NCBI GenBank assembly: GCA_030037705.1
Contig: JASHQE010000093.1
Coordinates: 1-59,560, forward strand
Reading direction: 5' to 3'
From: Acidobacteriaceae bacterium
Lineage (GTDB): Bacteria > Acidobacteriota > Terriglobia > Terriglobales > Acidobacteriaceae
DNA length: 59,560 nt
Shown: piece after piece, positions 1-7,636 of the stretch
Layout of the letters: each line of letters starts with the position of its first letter
Numbering within the stretch: the first letter of the stretch is position 1
The notes under the pieces: generated by a model
Seen by the model: only the letters and a program-made list of their open reading frames with translations
Database searches by the model: none
Told to the model about the DNA's origin: nothing
Made by a program: the position numbers and the translations under genes

Positions 1-32
1 GGATGACAGTGCCGGGTTTGGATTCTTGGTCT

Positions 33-58
33 CCCAGGTCCCAAAAGCGGGACCTGGG
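33..58. repeat. Covarying hairpin repeat, copy 1
   Basis: A perfect 10-bp stem (arm CCCAGGTCCC) with a six-base loop, followed by GGGCACCCG. Two further full copies lie at 13661-13686 and 25843-25868. They keep the outer eight stem positions and change the two inner base pairs in a compensatory way. The copy sits about 55 bp beyond the 3' end of gnd. It could act as a terminator-like structure for gnd, but there is no T-run, so I treat it as a dispersed repeat. Confidence 0.75.
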
Positions 59-112
59 GCACCCGTTTTCGTGGTGAGGTTAGGATCGATCGCCGACGAC
101 TGATCCCTGCCG

Positions 113-1573
113 TTAGACGTTGTAGGTGGTGGAGGAGACGCGGCCGCCGTGGCCGGTCCAGTTGGTGTGGAAGAACTGGCCGCGGGGCTGGTCGATGCGC
201 TCGTAGGTGTGTGCGCCGAAGAAGTCGCGCTGTGCCTGGAGCAGGTTTTGCGGGAGACGGGCGGTGCGGTAGCCGTCAAAGAAGGCGAGCGCGGTGGAGA
301 AGGCCGGAGTTGGCACGCCCATCTGGACGGCGTGCACGAGGGCCTTGCGCCACGATGCCTGGTACTGGTTGACGGCGTTCGAGAAGAAGCTGTCGAGCAG
401 AAGATTGTTGAGGCCGGGAATCTTGTCGAAGGCTTCCTTGATCTTGCCGAGAAATCGACTCCGAATAATGCAGCCGCCGCGCCACATGAGCGCGATGCCA
501 CCCATGTTGAGGTTCCATTTGTTCTCGGCTCCGGCGGCGCGGAGGAGCATGTAGCCCTGCGCGTAGGAGACGATTTTGGAGCAGTAGAGCGCGCGGCGGA
601 CATCTTCAATAAATGTTGCCCGGTCGCCTACGTCGATTTTGCCGGCGGGGTCGTTGAGGATGCCGGAGGCGGCGACGCGTTCTTCTTTGAGCGCGGAGAG
701 GCAGCGGGCGAAGACGGACTCGCCGATGAGAGTGACGGGCTGGCCGGTGTCGAGCGCGCTGATGACGGTCCATTTGCCGGTGCCTTTCTGGCCGGCGGTG
801 TCGAGAATCTTGTCGACGAGCGGCGAGCCGTCTTCATCTTTCTTGGCGAAGATGAGCGAGGAGATTTCGATGAGGTAGCTGTCGAGCTCGCCTTTGTTCC
901 ACTCGGCGAAGACGCCGGCGAGTTCATCGGCGGTGAGGCCGAGACCGTGCTTGAGCAGGTCGTAGGCTTCGCAGATGAGCTGCATGTCACCGTACTCGAT
1001 GCCGTTGTGCACCATCTTGACGTAGTGGCCAGCGCCGTCCTCGCCTACCCAGTCGCAGCAGGGGGTTCCGTCTTCGACTTTGGCGGCGATGGACTGGAAG
1101 ATGTCTTTCACGTGCGGCCATGCGGCGGGGTTGCCGCCGGGCATGATGGAGGGGCCGCGGCGCGCGCCTTCTTCGCCGCCGGAGACGCCGGTGCCGATGA
1201 AGAGGATGCCTTTTTCCGCAAGAGCTTTGGTGCGGCGGTTCGAGTCAGTAAAGAGCGAGTTGCCGCCGTCGATGAGGATGTCGCCCTTTTCGAGATGCGG
1301 CAGGACGTGGTCGATCATCTGGTCGACGGTGTCACCGGCCTTGACCATGAGCATCACGCGGCGGGGCCGCTTGAGCAGGCCGATGAACTCTTCCATGGAG
1401 TGACCGCCAACGACCTGCGTGCCTTTGGCTTCGTTGTTAAGGAAGTCGTCGACCTTGGAGACCGTGCGGTTGAAGACGGCCACCTTGAAGCCGTGATCGT
1501 TCATGTTGAGGACCAGGTTCTGTCCCATAACGGCAAGGCCGATGAGTCCGATATCACACGTTGCGTCTGGCAT
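113..1573 (-). CDS. gnd: 6-phosphogluconate dehydrogenase, decarboxylating
   Basis: Oxidative pentose phosphate pathway enzyme: oxidises and decarboxylates 6-phosphogluconate to ribulose 5-phosphate with NADP+ in the cytoplasm. The product is 486 residues, the usual length for the long (about 470-490 aa) type. The N-terminus has a Rossmann motif (GLAVMGQNLVLNM), followed by the family signature with GGNSLFTDSNRR and GVSGGEEGARRGPSIMPGG. The catalytic stretch HYVKMVHNGIEYGDMQ holds the Lys, Asn and Glu, and the C-terminal helical domain includes MWRGGCIIRS. The start was moved ten codons inside the longest frame because GGAG sits eight bases before the ATG at 1573 and the family N-terminus fits. 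It appears to be a single-gene unit. Confidence 0.97.
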   Translation of the reverse strand: MPDATCDIGLIGLAVMGQNLVLNMNDHGFKVAVFNRTVSKVDDFLNNEAKGTQVVGGHSMEEFIGLLKRPRRVMLMVKAGDTVDQMIDHVLPHLEKGDILIDGGNSLFTDSNRRTKALAEKGILFIGTGVSGGEEGARRGPSIMPGGNPAAWPHVKDIFQSIAAKVEDGTPCCDWVGEDGAGHYVKMVHNGIEYGDMQLICEAYDLLKHGLGLTADELAGVFAEWNKGELDSYLIEISSLIFAKKDEDGSPLVDKILDTAGQKGTGKWTVISALDTGQPVTLIGESVFARCLSALKEERVAASGILNDPAGKIDVGDRATFIEDVRRALYCSKIVSYAQGYMLLRAAGAENKWNLNMGGIALMWRGGCIIRSRFLGKIKEAFDKIPGLNNLLLDSFFSNAVNQYQASWRKALVHAVQMGVPTPAFSTALAFFDGYRTARLPQNLLQAQRDFFGAHTYERIDQPRGQFFHTNWTGHGGRVSSTTYNV

Positions 1574-1705
1574 GTATTTTCTCCGAAAGACCGATTTTAG
1601 CACTGCGTGCGGCGGCGCTTTGAGCGGTTTTGTAGAATGTGGTCAGACCACAGACGGTGTTGTTGCGGGATAATGTTCTCAGCAGAAAGTTTGAGAAACA
1701 GCTCG

Positions 1706-1848
1706 GTCTCTGACCGGATGAATTCGTACATTGGCATTGTGCTTTCCCAGGTCTTCCACCGCGGTCCGCCTCGGCGGAAGACCCTTCGACAAGCTCAGGG
1801 CAGGCTCTGAGGCACCCAGAGGTAGTACTTAATCAAATGGTCAGGGAC
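1706..1848. repeat. Short element with terminal inverted repeats, family X copy 1
   Basis: About 143 bp bounded by GTCTCTGACC on the left and GGTCAGGGAC on the right, an imperfect inverted pair. Inside is the shared core TTTCCCAGGTC, a GC-rich hairpin of CCGCGG/CGGCGGAAG type, and CCCTTCGACAAGCTCAGGG. Related copies are at 36202-36328, 54334-54474 and 58292-58418, with a partial one at 13265-13347. It is MITE-like in architecture with no coding capacity. The right end directly abuts the stop codon of the gene at 1849-2445. Confidence 0.7.
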
Positions 1849-2445
1849 CTAGCGGATGCTCATGTCACCGTCGACGTCGACAACGAGTGCATCTCCCTGA
1901 ATGAGAACGGAGTGAATCTTGAGCCGATCGAGCGTGATCTTGTAGCCGGAGGATACGGTCGAGCCGGCAAGGGCCTTGCGCAGCATGTCGGCGGCATTCA
2001 CTTTCATGCTGGAGGGAACCTGGTGGTGCAGGAAGGGCGAGAGGATGAAATTGAGTTCGCTGTTGCCGGAGACACGGTCAAGGTGGGCATCGCGGAAACC
2101 GATGGTTTCACCTTCGGCCTGCGGCGTTAGCGAAACCTGAGCCGGGAAGGAGAAGGCCACGCCAACGCATGCTCCGCCCACGGCGCGACCCATTTTGGCG
2201 TGCGTCTTCATCTGAACAACGATCCGGTCCTGCTTGAAGGTGAGCTTAGGGTCTTCGGCAGAGACGGAGCAGGCGGTCTGGGCGCTGCCTTTGAGATAGT
2301 AGAGTCCGTTCGGTCCGCTGAATAGCTGCTGTTTCAGGGTTCGTTCCAAGGCGTCACGGCTCACCGTCAATTCGCCTGCCCAGCAGGCCTGGACTGCAGC
2401 CGCCAGTAGCACAATAGCTACGAAGAGACGCAAGAAGGTTATCAT
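1849..2445 (-). CDS. Exported protein of unknown function
   Basis: A 198-residue protein that I do not recognise. The start at 2445 is chosen because GAGG lies about eight bases upstream and it gives a clean Sec signal peptide (MITFLRLFVAIVLLAAA, cleavage probably after ACWA). The mature part is soluble and beta-rich, with repeated hydrophobic strands and two cysteines (in QTACSV and GGACVG) that could pair in the periplasm. The pattern of alternating strands recalls small lipid-binding (DUF2993-like) proteins, but that is only an impression. The TAG stop directly touches the inverted-repeat end of the neighbouring element, so the C-terminus may have been trimmed or altered by that insertion. 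Confidence 0.6.
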   Translation of the reverse strand: MITFLRLFVAIVLLAAAVQACWAGELTVSRDALERTLKQQLFSGPNGLYYLKGSAQTACSVSAEDPKLTFKQDRIVVQMKTHAKMGRAVGGACVGVAFSFPAQVSLTPQAEGETIGFRDAHLDRVSGNSELNFILSPFLHHQVPSSMKVNAADMLRKALAGSTVSSGYKITLDRLKIHSVLIQGDALVVDVDGDMSIR

Positions 2446-2739
2446 AGAGTAATCCTCGCATCGGGAAGCCAGATGCACCAATTTATCCACAACGGAAAGG
2501 GGCAGAGACGGGAAAGGCGACGGAGGCGAGCAATCTAAGTTATTCATAATAAGCGATCTATACTTCTCGTGAAAGAGGAGATCGGTAACGGTATTTCCGG
2601 ATGGGAAAAGCATTTTACTATTGATTTTTGAAGAAAATATCCCTAAAATAAGAGCTAATGTTTACTTGCGGACGGACGGCACTTCCCCAGGGCCAAGTCC
2701 GAGCACGAAAAATCACCCTTCTTCAAGGACACAAATTCA

Positions 2740-2967
2740 ATGGCAAAGCGTCGTGGAAATCCGAATTGGGGCAAGCCGGAGCCCATTGGCCCGGTAGTGC
2801 CCACGGTTACCTCTTTCGAGCAGATCGTGAAGGAATTCAAGCTGCCTCCTGACCAGTACATCCGGTCGACCCGCCTGCGCGAGTGGGCGCGGCGGAACAA
2901 GAATTCCAAGTATATCCCTGAGGCCCTTCTGGAGGCCTGGGGTTTTGAGATCGAATCTACTTTGTAA
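2740..2967 (+). CDS. Small conserved-looking hypothetical protein
   Basis: A 75-residue basic protein starting MAKRRGNPNWGKPEP. An AAGGA ribosome site lies about ten bases before the ATG and a strong terminator follows 22 bases after the stop. The N-terminal third is rich in Lys, Arg, Pro and Trp, and the rest looks like a short helical region (VTSFEQIVKEF, STRLREWARRNKNSKYIPEALLEAW). No signal peptide or membrane segment is seen. The good start, matched terminator and codon pattern argue that it is real. A nucleic-acid-binding role would fit its charge but is not shown. Confidence 0.7.
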   Translation: MAKRRGNPNWGKPEPIGPVVPTVTSFEQIVKEFKLPPDQYIRSTRLREWARRNKNSKYIPEALLEAWGFEIESTL

Positions 2968-2988
2968 ATTTGCTTCTGCCAGTTCGTC

Positions 2989-3016
2989 AAAAGCGCCGCC
3001 TTCGGGCGGCGCTTTT
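2989..3016. terminator. Intrinsic terminator, probably bidirectional
   Basis: A perfect stem with arms AAAAGCGCCGCC and GGCGGCGCTTTT around a TTCG tetraloop. T-rich sequence follows on the plus strand. It lies between two convergent genes (2740-2967 and 3080-3622) and can serve both. Confidence 0.9.
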
Positions 3017-3079
3017 GCTGTTTGGAGTGATGTGTTGTTTCCGAGTAACCGCTTTCAAAGCGTGTCAGGCAGACGTGAC

Positions 3080-3622
3080 TCACTGCGCGGCAGGAAGCTG
3101 CAGATTCAGGTTTCTCGCGCGATTGAGCTTGAGGGTTGCTGCGCGGTCAACCTCGCTGATGGCGATGCGCAGGTGCCTCTGGTCGGGATCGACGTAGTGC
3201 AGGCCATCGTCAGAGGCGAAGACCATTACGGCAGAGAGGGTCGAACCATCTTTGAGGACAATGGCGAAGGACTGTGGCTCGGATGCGGAGGGCGAAGGAG
3301 CCTCGCTGACGGCCGGCCATTTGTATTCTGTAACCACAGGATTCCCTGGCGGCTCGGCGGGTGGCGCAGGCGGCTGAATGAGCGGCTGCTGAACAAAAAG
3401 AACCGGCTGAGGCGCGTAGGAGTACCCAGCGTCGAAGTCGTCGTAGTCGTAGGGTGAATACCCGTAGCCGAATCCATAGGGCGATACGCCCCGGGCGCGG
3501 CTGAAACCGTGCCTACCCCGGGCAAAGCCATGCCCCGCTCCGTCACGGCGTTGAGCACAGGCATCGTGCGCCGCACCCACGGCAAGGAGTGCAAATAAGC
3601 TAAGCAGGATCGTCCGCCGCAT
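3080..3622 (-). CDS. Exported Gly/Tyr/Pro-rich protein of unknown function
   Basis: A 180-residue protein with a Sec signal peptide (MRRTILLSLFALLAVGAA, cleavage near CAQ). Residues about 25-75 are rich in Gly, Arg, Tyr and Asp (YGFGYGYSPYDYDDF), a low-complexity linker or surface segment, followed by a proline-rich stretch (PPAPPAEPPGNP). The C-terminal 80 residues form a compact domain with FAIVLKDGSTLSA and a later HYVDPDQRHLRIAISEVD. That pattern is like small beta domains annotated in acidobacterial exported proteins, where a short strand reading VLKDGS is followed by a basic segment. GAGG lies about nine bases before the ATG. Function unknown. Confidence 0.65.
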   Translation of the reverse strand: MRRTILLSLFALLAVGAAHDACAQRRDGAGHGFARGRHGFSRARGVSPYGFGYGYSPYDYDDFDAGYSYAPQPVLFVQQPLIQPPAPPAEPPGNPVVTEYKWPAVSEAPSPSASEPQSFAIVLKDGSTLSAVMVFASDDGLHYVDPDQRHLRIAISEVDRAATLKLNRARNLNLQLPAAQ

Positions 3623-3901
3623 AACCGACCTCGTGCGGGGAGTCTAGCACCCGGGCTTGCGGTTGTACAGATTACGCAAGAAGAACAGCTTTCTTAGTCA
3701 CAGCTCTGGGTGGTAACCGGCGATCTGGAAATTACACCCCAACTTCCGAGTTGCCGACTATACGGACGTAGCTCACCACAAGCGCGTTTTTGGGGACTAA
3801 TCCTCTGGAACTCGCTGCGGGGGTGAATTCATCAGCATCCCCAAGGAGGTTATTGGGATGGCAACAACTTGTTAAGGACAAGTCTCGAGCAGTGCCAAAG
3901 G

Positions 3902-6615
3902 TCATTCGGAGTGGAGTGTAGTGATCGGATCGAGGCGCATGGCGCGCAGCGCAGGGACGTAACTGGCGGCGATGGCGACGGCGGTGAGCACGGCGGTTAC
4001 GCCGGCGAAGGTGGAGAGATCGTAGGGCGAGACACCGTAAAGCAGGCCGGCCATGAGATGAGAAAGAATAAACGCACCAATTAGGCCTACGCCGGCGCCG
4101 GCGGCAGCCAGAGTGAGGCTCTGGCGTAAAACCATCTTGAGGATATCGCGCTTTTGCGCGCCCAGCGCGAGGCGAATGGCGAACGCGCGCGATTGCTCAT
4201 TGACCAGGAAGGAGATGGTGCCGTAGATTCCCAGGCCCGCGAGCAGCAGGGCAGTTGCGGCAAACAGCGCGACCATTTCCATGGAGAACTGCCGCACAGA
4301 AAGCGAAGAGGAGAGAACGTCGTCCAAGGTTTCCGCGCGGAAGACGGGAAGCTCCGCATCGACGGCCTGGATTTGCGTGCGAACCTGCGCGAGGATGGCG
4401 GCGGGATCGACCTGCCCACGCAGGTAGAACGCTAGAAACTTGGCGGGGCGCTGGTAGATGTCGAAGTAGATCTGCGGAATGCCGGTGTCCTCGAGCGACT
4501 CCGTGCGCGCATCGGCAATGACGCCGACGATGGTGGTCCAGCCCGGCTTGGCGACTCTCGACCGGACAAGGATGCGCTTGCCGACCGGATCCTGGTTGGG
4601 CCAATAGGTGCGGGCCGCGGCCTGATTGATGACTGCGACGGAGGGTGTGTCTTCCAGATCCTGGTCGATGAAGAGGCGGCCACGCAGCAGCGTCATGCCG
4701 AGCAGGTGGAAGTATTCCGGTGAGACGATCGACGTGTCGACCAGCGGAGGCTGGCTTCTCTGCAGGTCCTGGCCCTCGCGGATCAATGGCCGCGGCCTGA
4801 GGTCCTCCTGGCCATGGCCGAGGGGAAGAGCCGCCCGTTCACTGACGGCGGTTTCTTCCACGCCCGGCAGCGTCCGGATTCGACGGAAGGCTTCCCGCAG
4901 AAACACCGATTCCTGCGTAGCGGTGTGGTAAATGTCAGTTTTTGGATCGTTGGGATTCGGAAGCGTGGTCTCGATTGCCATGACTCGTGTGGGATTGAAG
5001 CCGAGCTGCACCTTGAACAAGTCCCAGAAGCTCCGCAGCAGAAGCTCCGCAGCAGAAGTCCAGCAGCGACCATCAGCACCAGGGAGAGGGCCAATTCACC
5101 GATCACCAGAGCATGGCGCAATCGCGACCGCCGCCTGGAACCGCTCGAGCCACGACCTTCCTGCCGCAGCGTCGTGGTCAAATCGAGGCGGCTCGTGAGC
5201 CACGCGGGGGCAAGCCCGAAGATGGTTCCAGCGGCGACGGAGACGACCATGGCGAACGCCAGCACGCCCCAGCTGATGGATATGTCATTGAGACGCGGCA
5301 GGCTTTCAGGAATGAATTGCAGCAGGAATCTCCGGGCGCAGAAGAGAACCGTGAAACCGGTGATGCCGCCAAGCACGAAGAGTAACAAGCTCTCGGTGAG
5401 GAGTTGGCGGACGAGCCGCATTCTTGCTGCTCCCAGAGCGTAGCGAACCGCCATTTCGCGTCCGCGCGCGCTGGCGCGCGCAAGCAACAGATTGGCGACG
5501 TTGACGGAACTGATCAGCAGGACCAGGCCCACCGCGCCGAACAGCAGAAGGAGCGATTGGCGAACGTTGCCGACAAGAGTCTCGGCCAATGGAGTGATGT
5601 GAATCGTCCATGCGGACTGGGGCGGATAATCCGCGGGATATTGCTTTTTCAACGATGCCACCAGGGCATCGAGGCGCACCTGCGCGGCCTCAGGCGAGAG
5701 ACCAGGCTGAAGGCGCGCGATGGTCTCGTATTGCAGACGCGTGCCGCGCATCGGCGGCGTCCGGTCGGAAAATCCGTCCGCCGCCCACAATTCGGTATTG
5801 CGCTCCTCGCTGGTTTGGCTCTGGTCGCGAAAGCTGGCGGGCATGACACCGACAACCTGGAACGAATCGTTGTCAAGGCGCAGACTCTTGCCGACAATGT
5901 GCGGGTCGGCGCCAAATGCGCGTTTCCAGAGCCCGTCGCTGATGACGACTTCGCCGTTGGAGCCCGGTGAAGCGTCGTGCGGATCGAAGGTGCGGCCCAG
6001 CGCTGCATCCACGCCGAGCACCGCGAGATAGCTCGGTGAGACCGTCGCTCCGAAGATGTGCGTGGGCTGGGCGCTGCCGGTAACATTTTCGGAGCCGTGA
6101 AAGCAGAAGGACACATATTGGAAGATTCCCGAGTTCTGAAGGTCTCTGAACTCAGGGATGGAGAGACCAACGCCGTGCGCGCCCACGCCGGGAAGGTTGG
6201 CTTCCATTCGCACCAGTTGGCTGGGGTTGGGGTAGGGCAAAGGATGCAGCAGGGTTGCGTCGATGACGCTGTAGATGGCGGTGGTGGCTCCGACGCCGAG
6301 GGCCATGGTCGCGATGGCAATCAGGGAAAATCCGGGAGACCGGTACAGCATTCGAAAAGCGTAGCGGAGATCGAGGAGAAAATTCTCAGCAAGCGGAAGA
6401 CCCTGCTCGGCGTGGTGTTGCTCGCGAATGGCCTGGGCCGCGCCAAGCTTCAGTGCGGCCTGCCGACGCGCCTCGGCTGGTGACAAACCGGCACGCAAAT
6501 TCTCCTCAGTCTGCAAGGCAAGATGCTCGGCCATCTCTTCCTGGAGGCGCTGGTCGGCGCGCCTTCCGGCGGTGAAGTTCGAGAGACGAATGAAAAAGCG
6601 GCGCAGGAATCTCAT
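3902..6615 (-). pseudogene. ADOP-type ABC/FtsX permease, frameshifted
   Basis: Encodes an acidobacterial duplicated permease (two MacB periplasmic-core plus FtsX membrane modules), usually 800-900 residues and predicted to act in efflux or lipoprotein-type export at the inner membrane. The first frame runs from ATG 6615 with the typical N-terminal extension (MRFLRRFFIRLSNF, then EEMAEHLALQTEENLRAGLS), the first core after LDLRYAFRMLYRSPGF, and the first FtsX block. It goes out of frame after GLLLRSF near 5054. The second frame continues as WDLFKVQLGFNPTRVMAIE and ends with a normal second FtsX block. Removing one copy of the 14-bp tandem repeat at 5026-5053 restores one frame of about 899 residues. 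It overlaps padR upstream by four bases (ATGA). This may be a true mutation, a reversible slippage site, or an assembly error. Confidence 0.85.
5026..5053. repeat. 14-bp perfect tandem duplication inside the ADOP gene
   Basis: Two adjacent identical copies of AGAAGCTCCGCAGC (5026-5039 and 5040-5053), followed by a diverged third copy, AGAAGTCCAGCAGC. Fourteen is not a multiple of three, so the extra copy shifts the reading frame of the permease exactly where the protein match breaks. Confidence 0.95.
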
Positions 6616-6959
6616 GGTAGGTCCTCCGCTTTCACTTCAAAGAAGCGCGCGATGATGGCCGCGGTCTGCTTCCAGTCGCGAGCCTCAGCCTGCAACTGCT
6701 TTCGGCCGGTCGCGGTCAGGCGATAGAAGCGGGCGCGGCGGTTGTTCTCCGATGCGCCCCATTGCGAAACGATGGAGCCCTCATGCTCAAGCTTGAGCAG
6801 CAGGGGATAGAGCGTGCCTTGGTTTAGGGCCAGAATGTCTCCGCTGATCTGCTCAATGCGTCGGGCGATGCCGTAGCCGTGCTGCGGGCCTAGAACATCG
6901 AGGGTTTTGAGGACCATCAGCGCGAGCGTTCCTTGCAAAACGTCGGGTTTTTCCTTCAT
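6612..6959 (-). CDS. PadR-family transcriptional regulator
   Basis: A 115-residue winged-helix repressor. The family signature is clear: DVLQGTLALMVLKTL, HGYGIARRIEQIS, LNQGTLYPLLLKLEHEGSI for the recognition helix and wing, then RRARFYRLTATGRKQL and a C-terminal dimerisation helix. PadR genes of this size typically stand directly upstream of ADOP permeases and repress them until a toxic compound binds. Here the stop codon overlaps the permease start (ATGA), so the two are translationally coupled. The start at 6959 is preferred over an upstream ATG at 7019 because it begins MKEKPDVLQGTL as in the family, although its ribosome site is weak. Confidence 0.93.
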   Translation of the reverse strand: MKEKPDVLQGTLALMVLKTLDVLGPQHGYGIARRIEQISGDILALNQGTLYPLLLKLEHEGSIVSQWGASENNRRARFYRLTATGRKQLQAEARDWKQTAAIIARFFEVKAEDLP

Positions 6960-7636
6960 GGAGGGACCAACCTTTAGGTTTCCTACAGGAAGGATGGCAT
7001 GGCTCCTTTTGGAAAGCAACAGGAAAGTTTGCGCGATCTTTCGACGTCAAGTCCAGAAGAACTGTCAGGAAACTGCCGGGAGACTATTTATTGAGGACGG
7101 CGCAGTTGTGATTTCTAATGAAAAGTCGGCCAGCGTTCAGGTTTCCGGCGGCGATGTCGCCGACCGGAACCTTAAGCAAAGTCCGTTTCCCGATGCCTAT
7201 CCTGATTGCGTCGTGGAAATCATTTTGCATGAGTGCATCCCATCTCCCTGTACGCATCATCAGAAAAACTCAATTTGCAAACTACCGTTCCCCCAGCGGA
7301 TTTTTTGACGAAAAATTCAGCTGCGATACCTGCATCGGCGGTTTCACAAATCGAGACCGCATGAAATCGCTGATTGGACGCGCAGGCGTTGGAAAGCTCC
7401 AAACCGCCGGGGATGGCTTTGCCGCCGGGACGGATTCGGCACTGCGAGGGCAAGGAGATGGGCGAAACAGGCAGCCGGAGCATTCACTGTCTCAGTTCGC
7501 AACAGAGTGAAACCTTTCAGGGCGACATCCCACTGCGAACGGGTCGTATGAATGGCCAGGTTGTGTTGCGTTTGAAACGCAATCGTCCCGGTCGTCACTA
7601 CCCTTCAAATCACAATCGACAATCTTGGGGGACAAA
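6960..7636. other. Intergenic region between padR and the cysteine-ladder cluster
   Basis: About 680 bp between divergent transcription units. Frames present here on both strands lack good ribosome sites and look non-coding. The only structure I noticed is an imperfect GC-rich inverted repeat at about 7140-7171 (GGTTTCCGG against CCGGAACC). The promoters of padR and of the gene at 7637 must lie here, but I cannot place them with confidence. Confidence 0.4.

Noticed and set aside
149..1600. A 483-codon frame on the plus strand opposite gnd
   Set aside because: It mirrors the gnd gene, has no ribosome site and no family content; the minus-strand protein is unmistakable.
7140..7171. GC-rich inverted repeat upstream of the cysteine-ladder operon
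   Set aside because: The arms are imperfect and there is no T-run or partner copy; too weak to call a terminator or operator.
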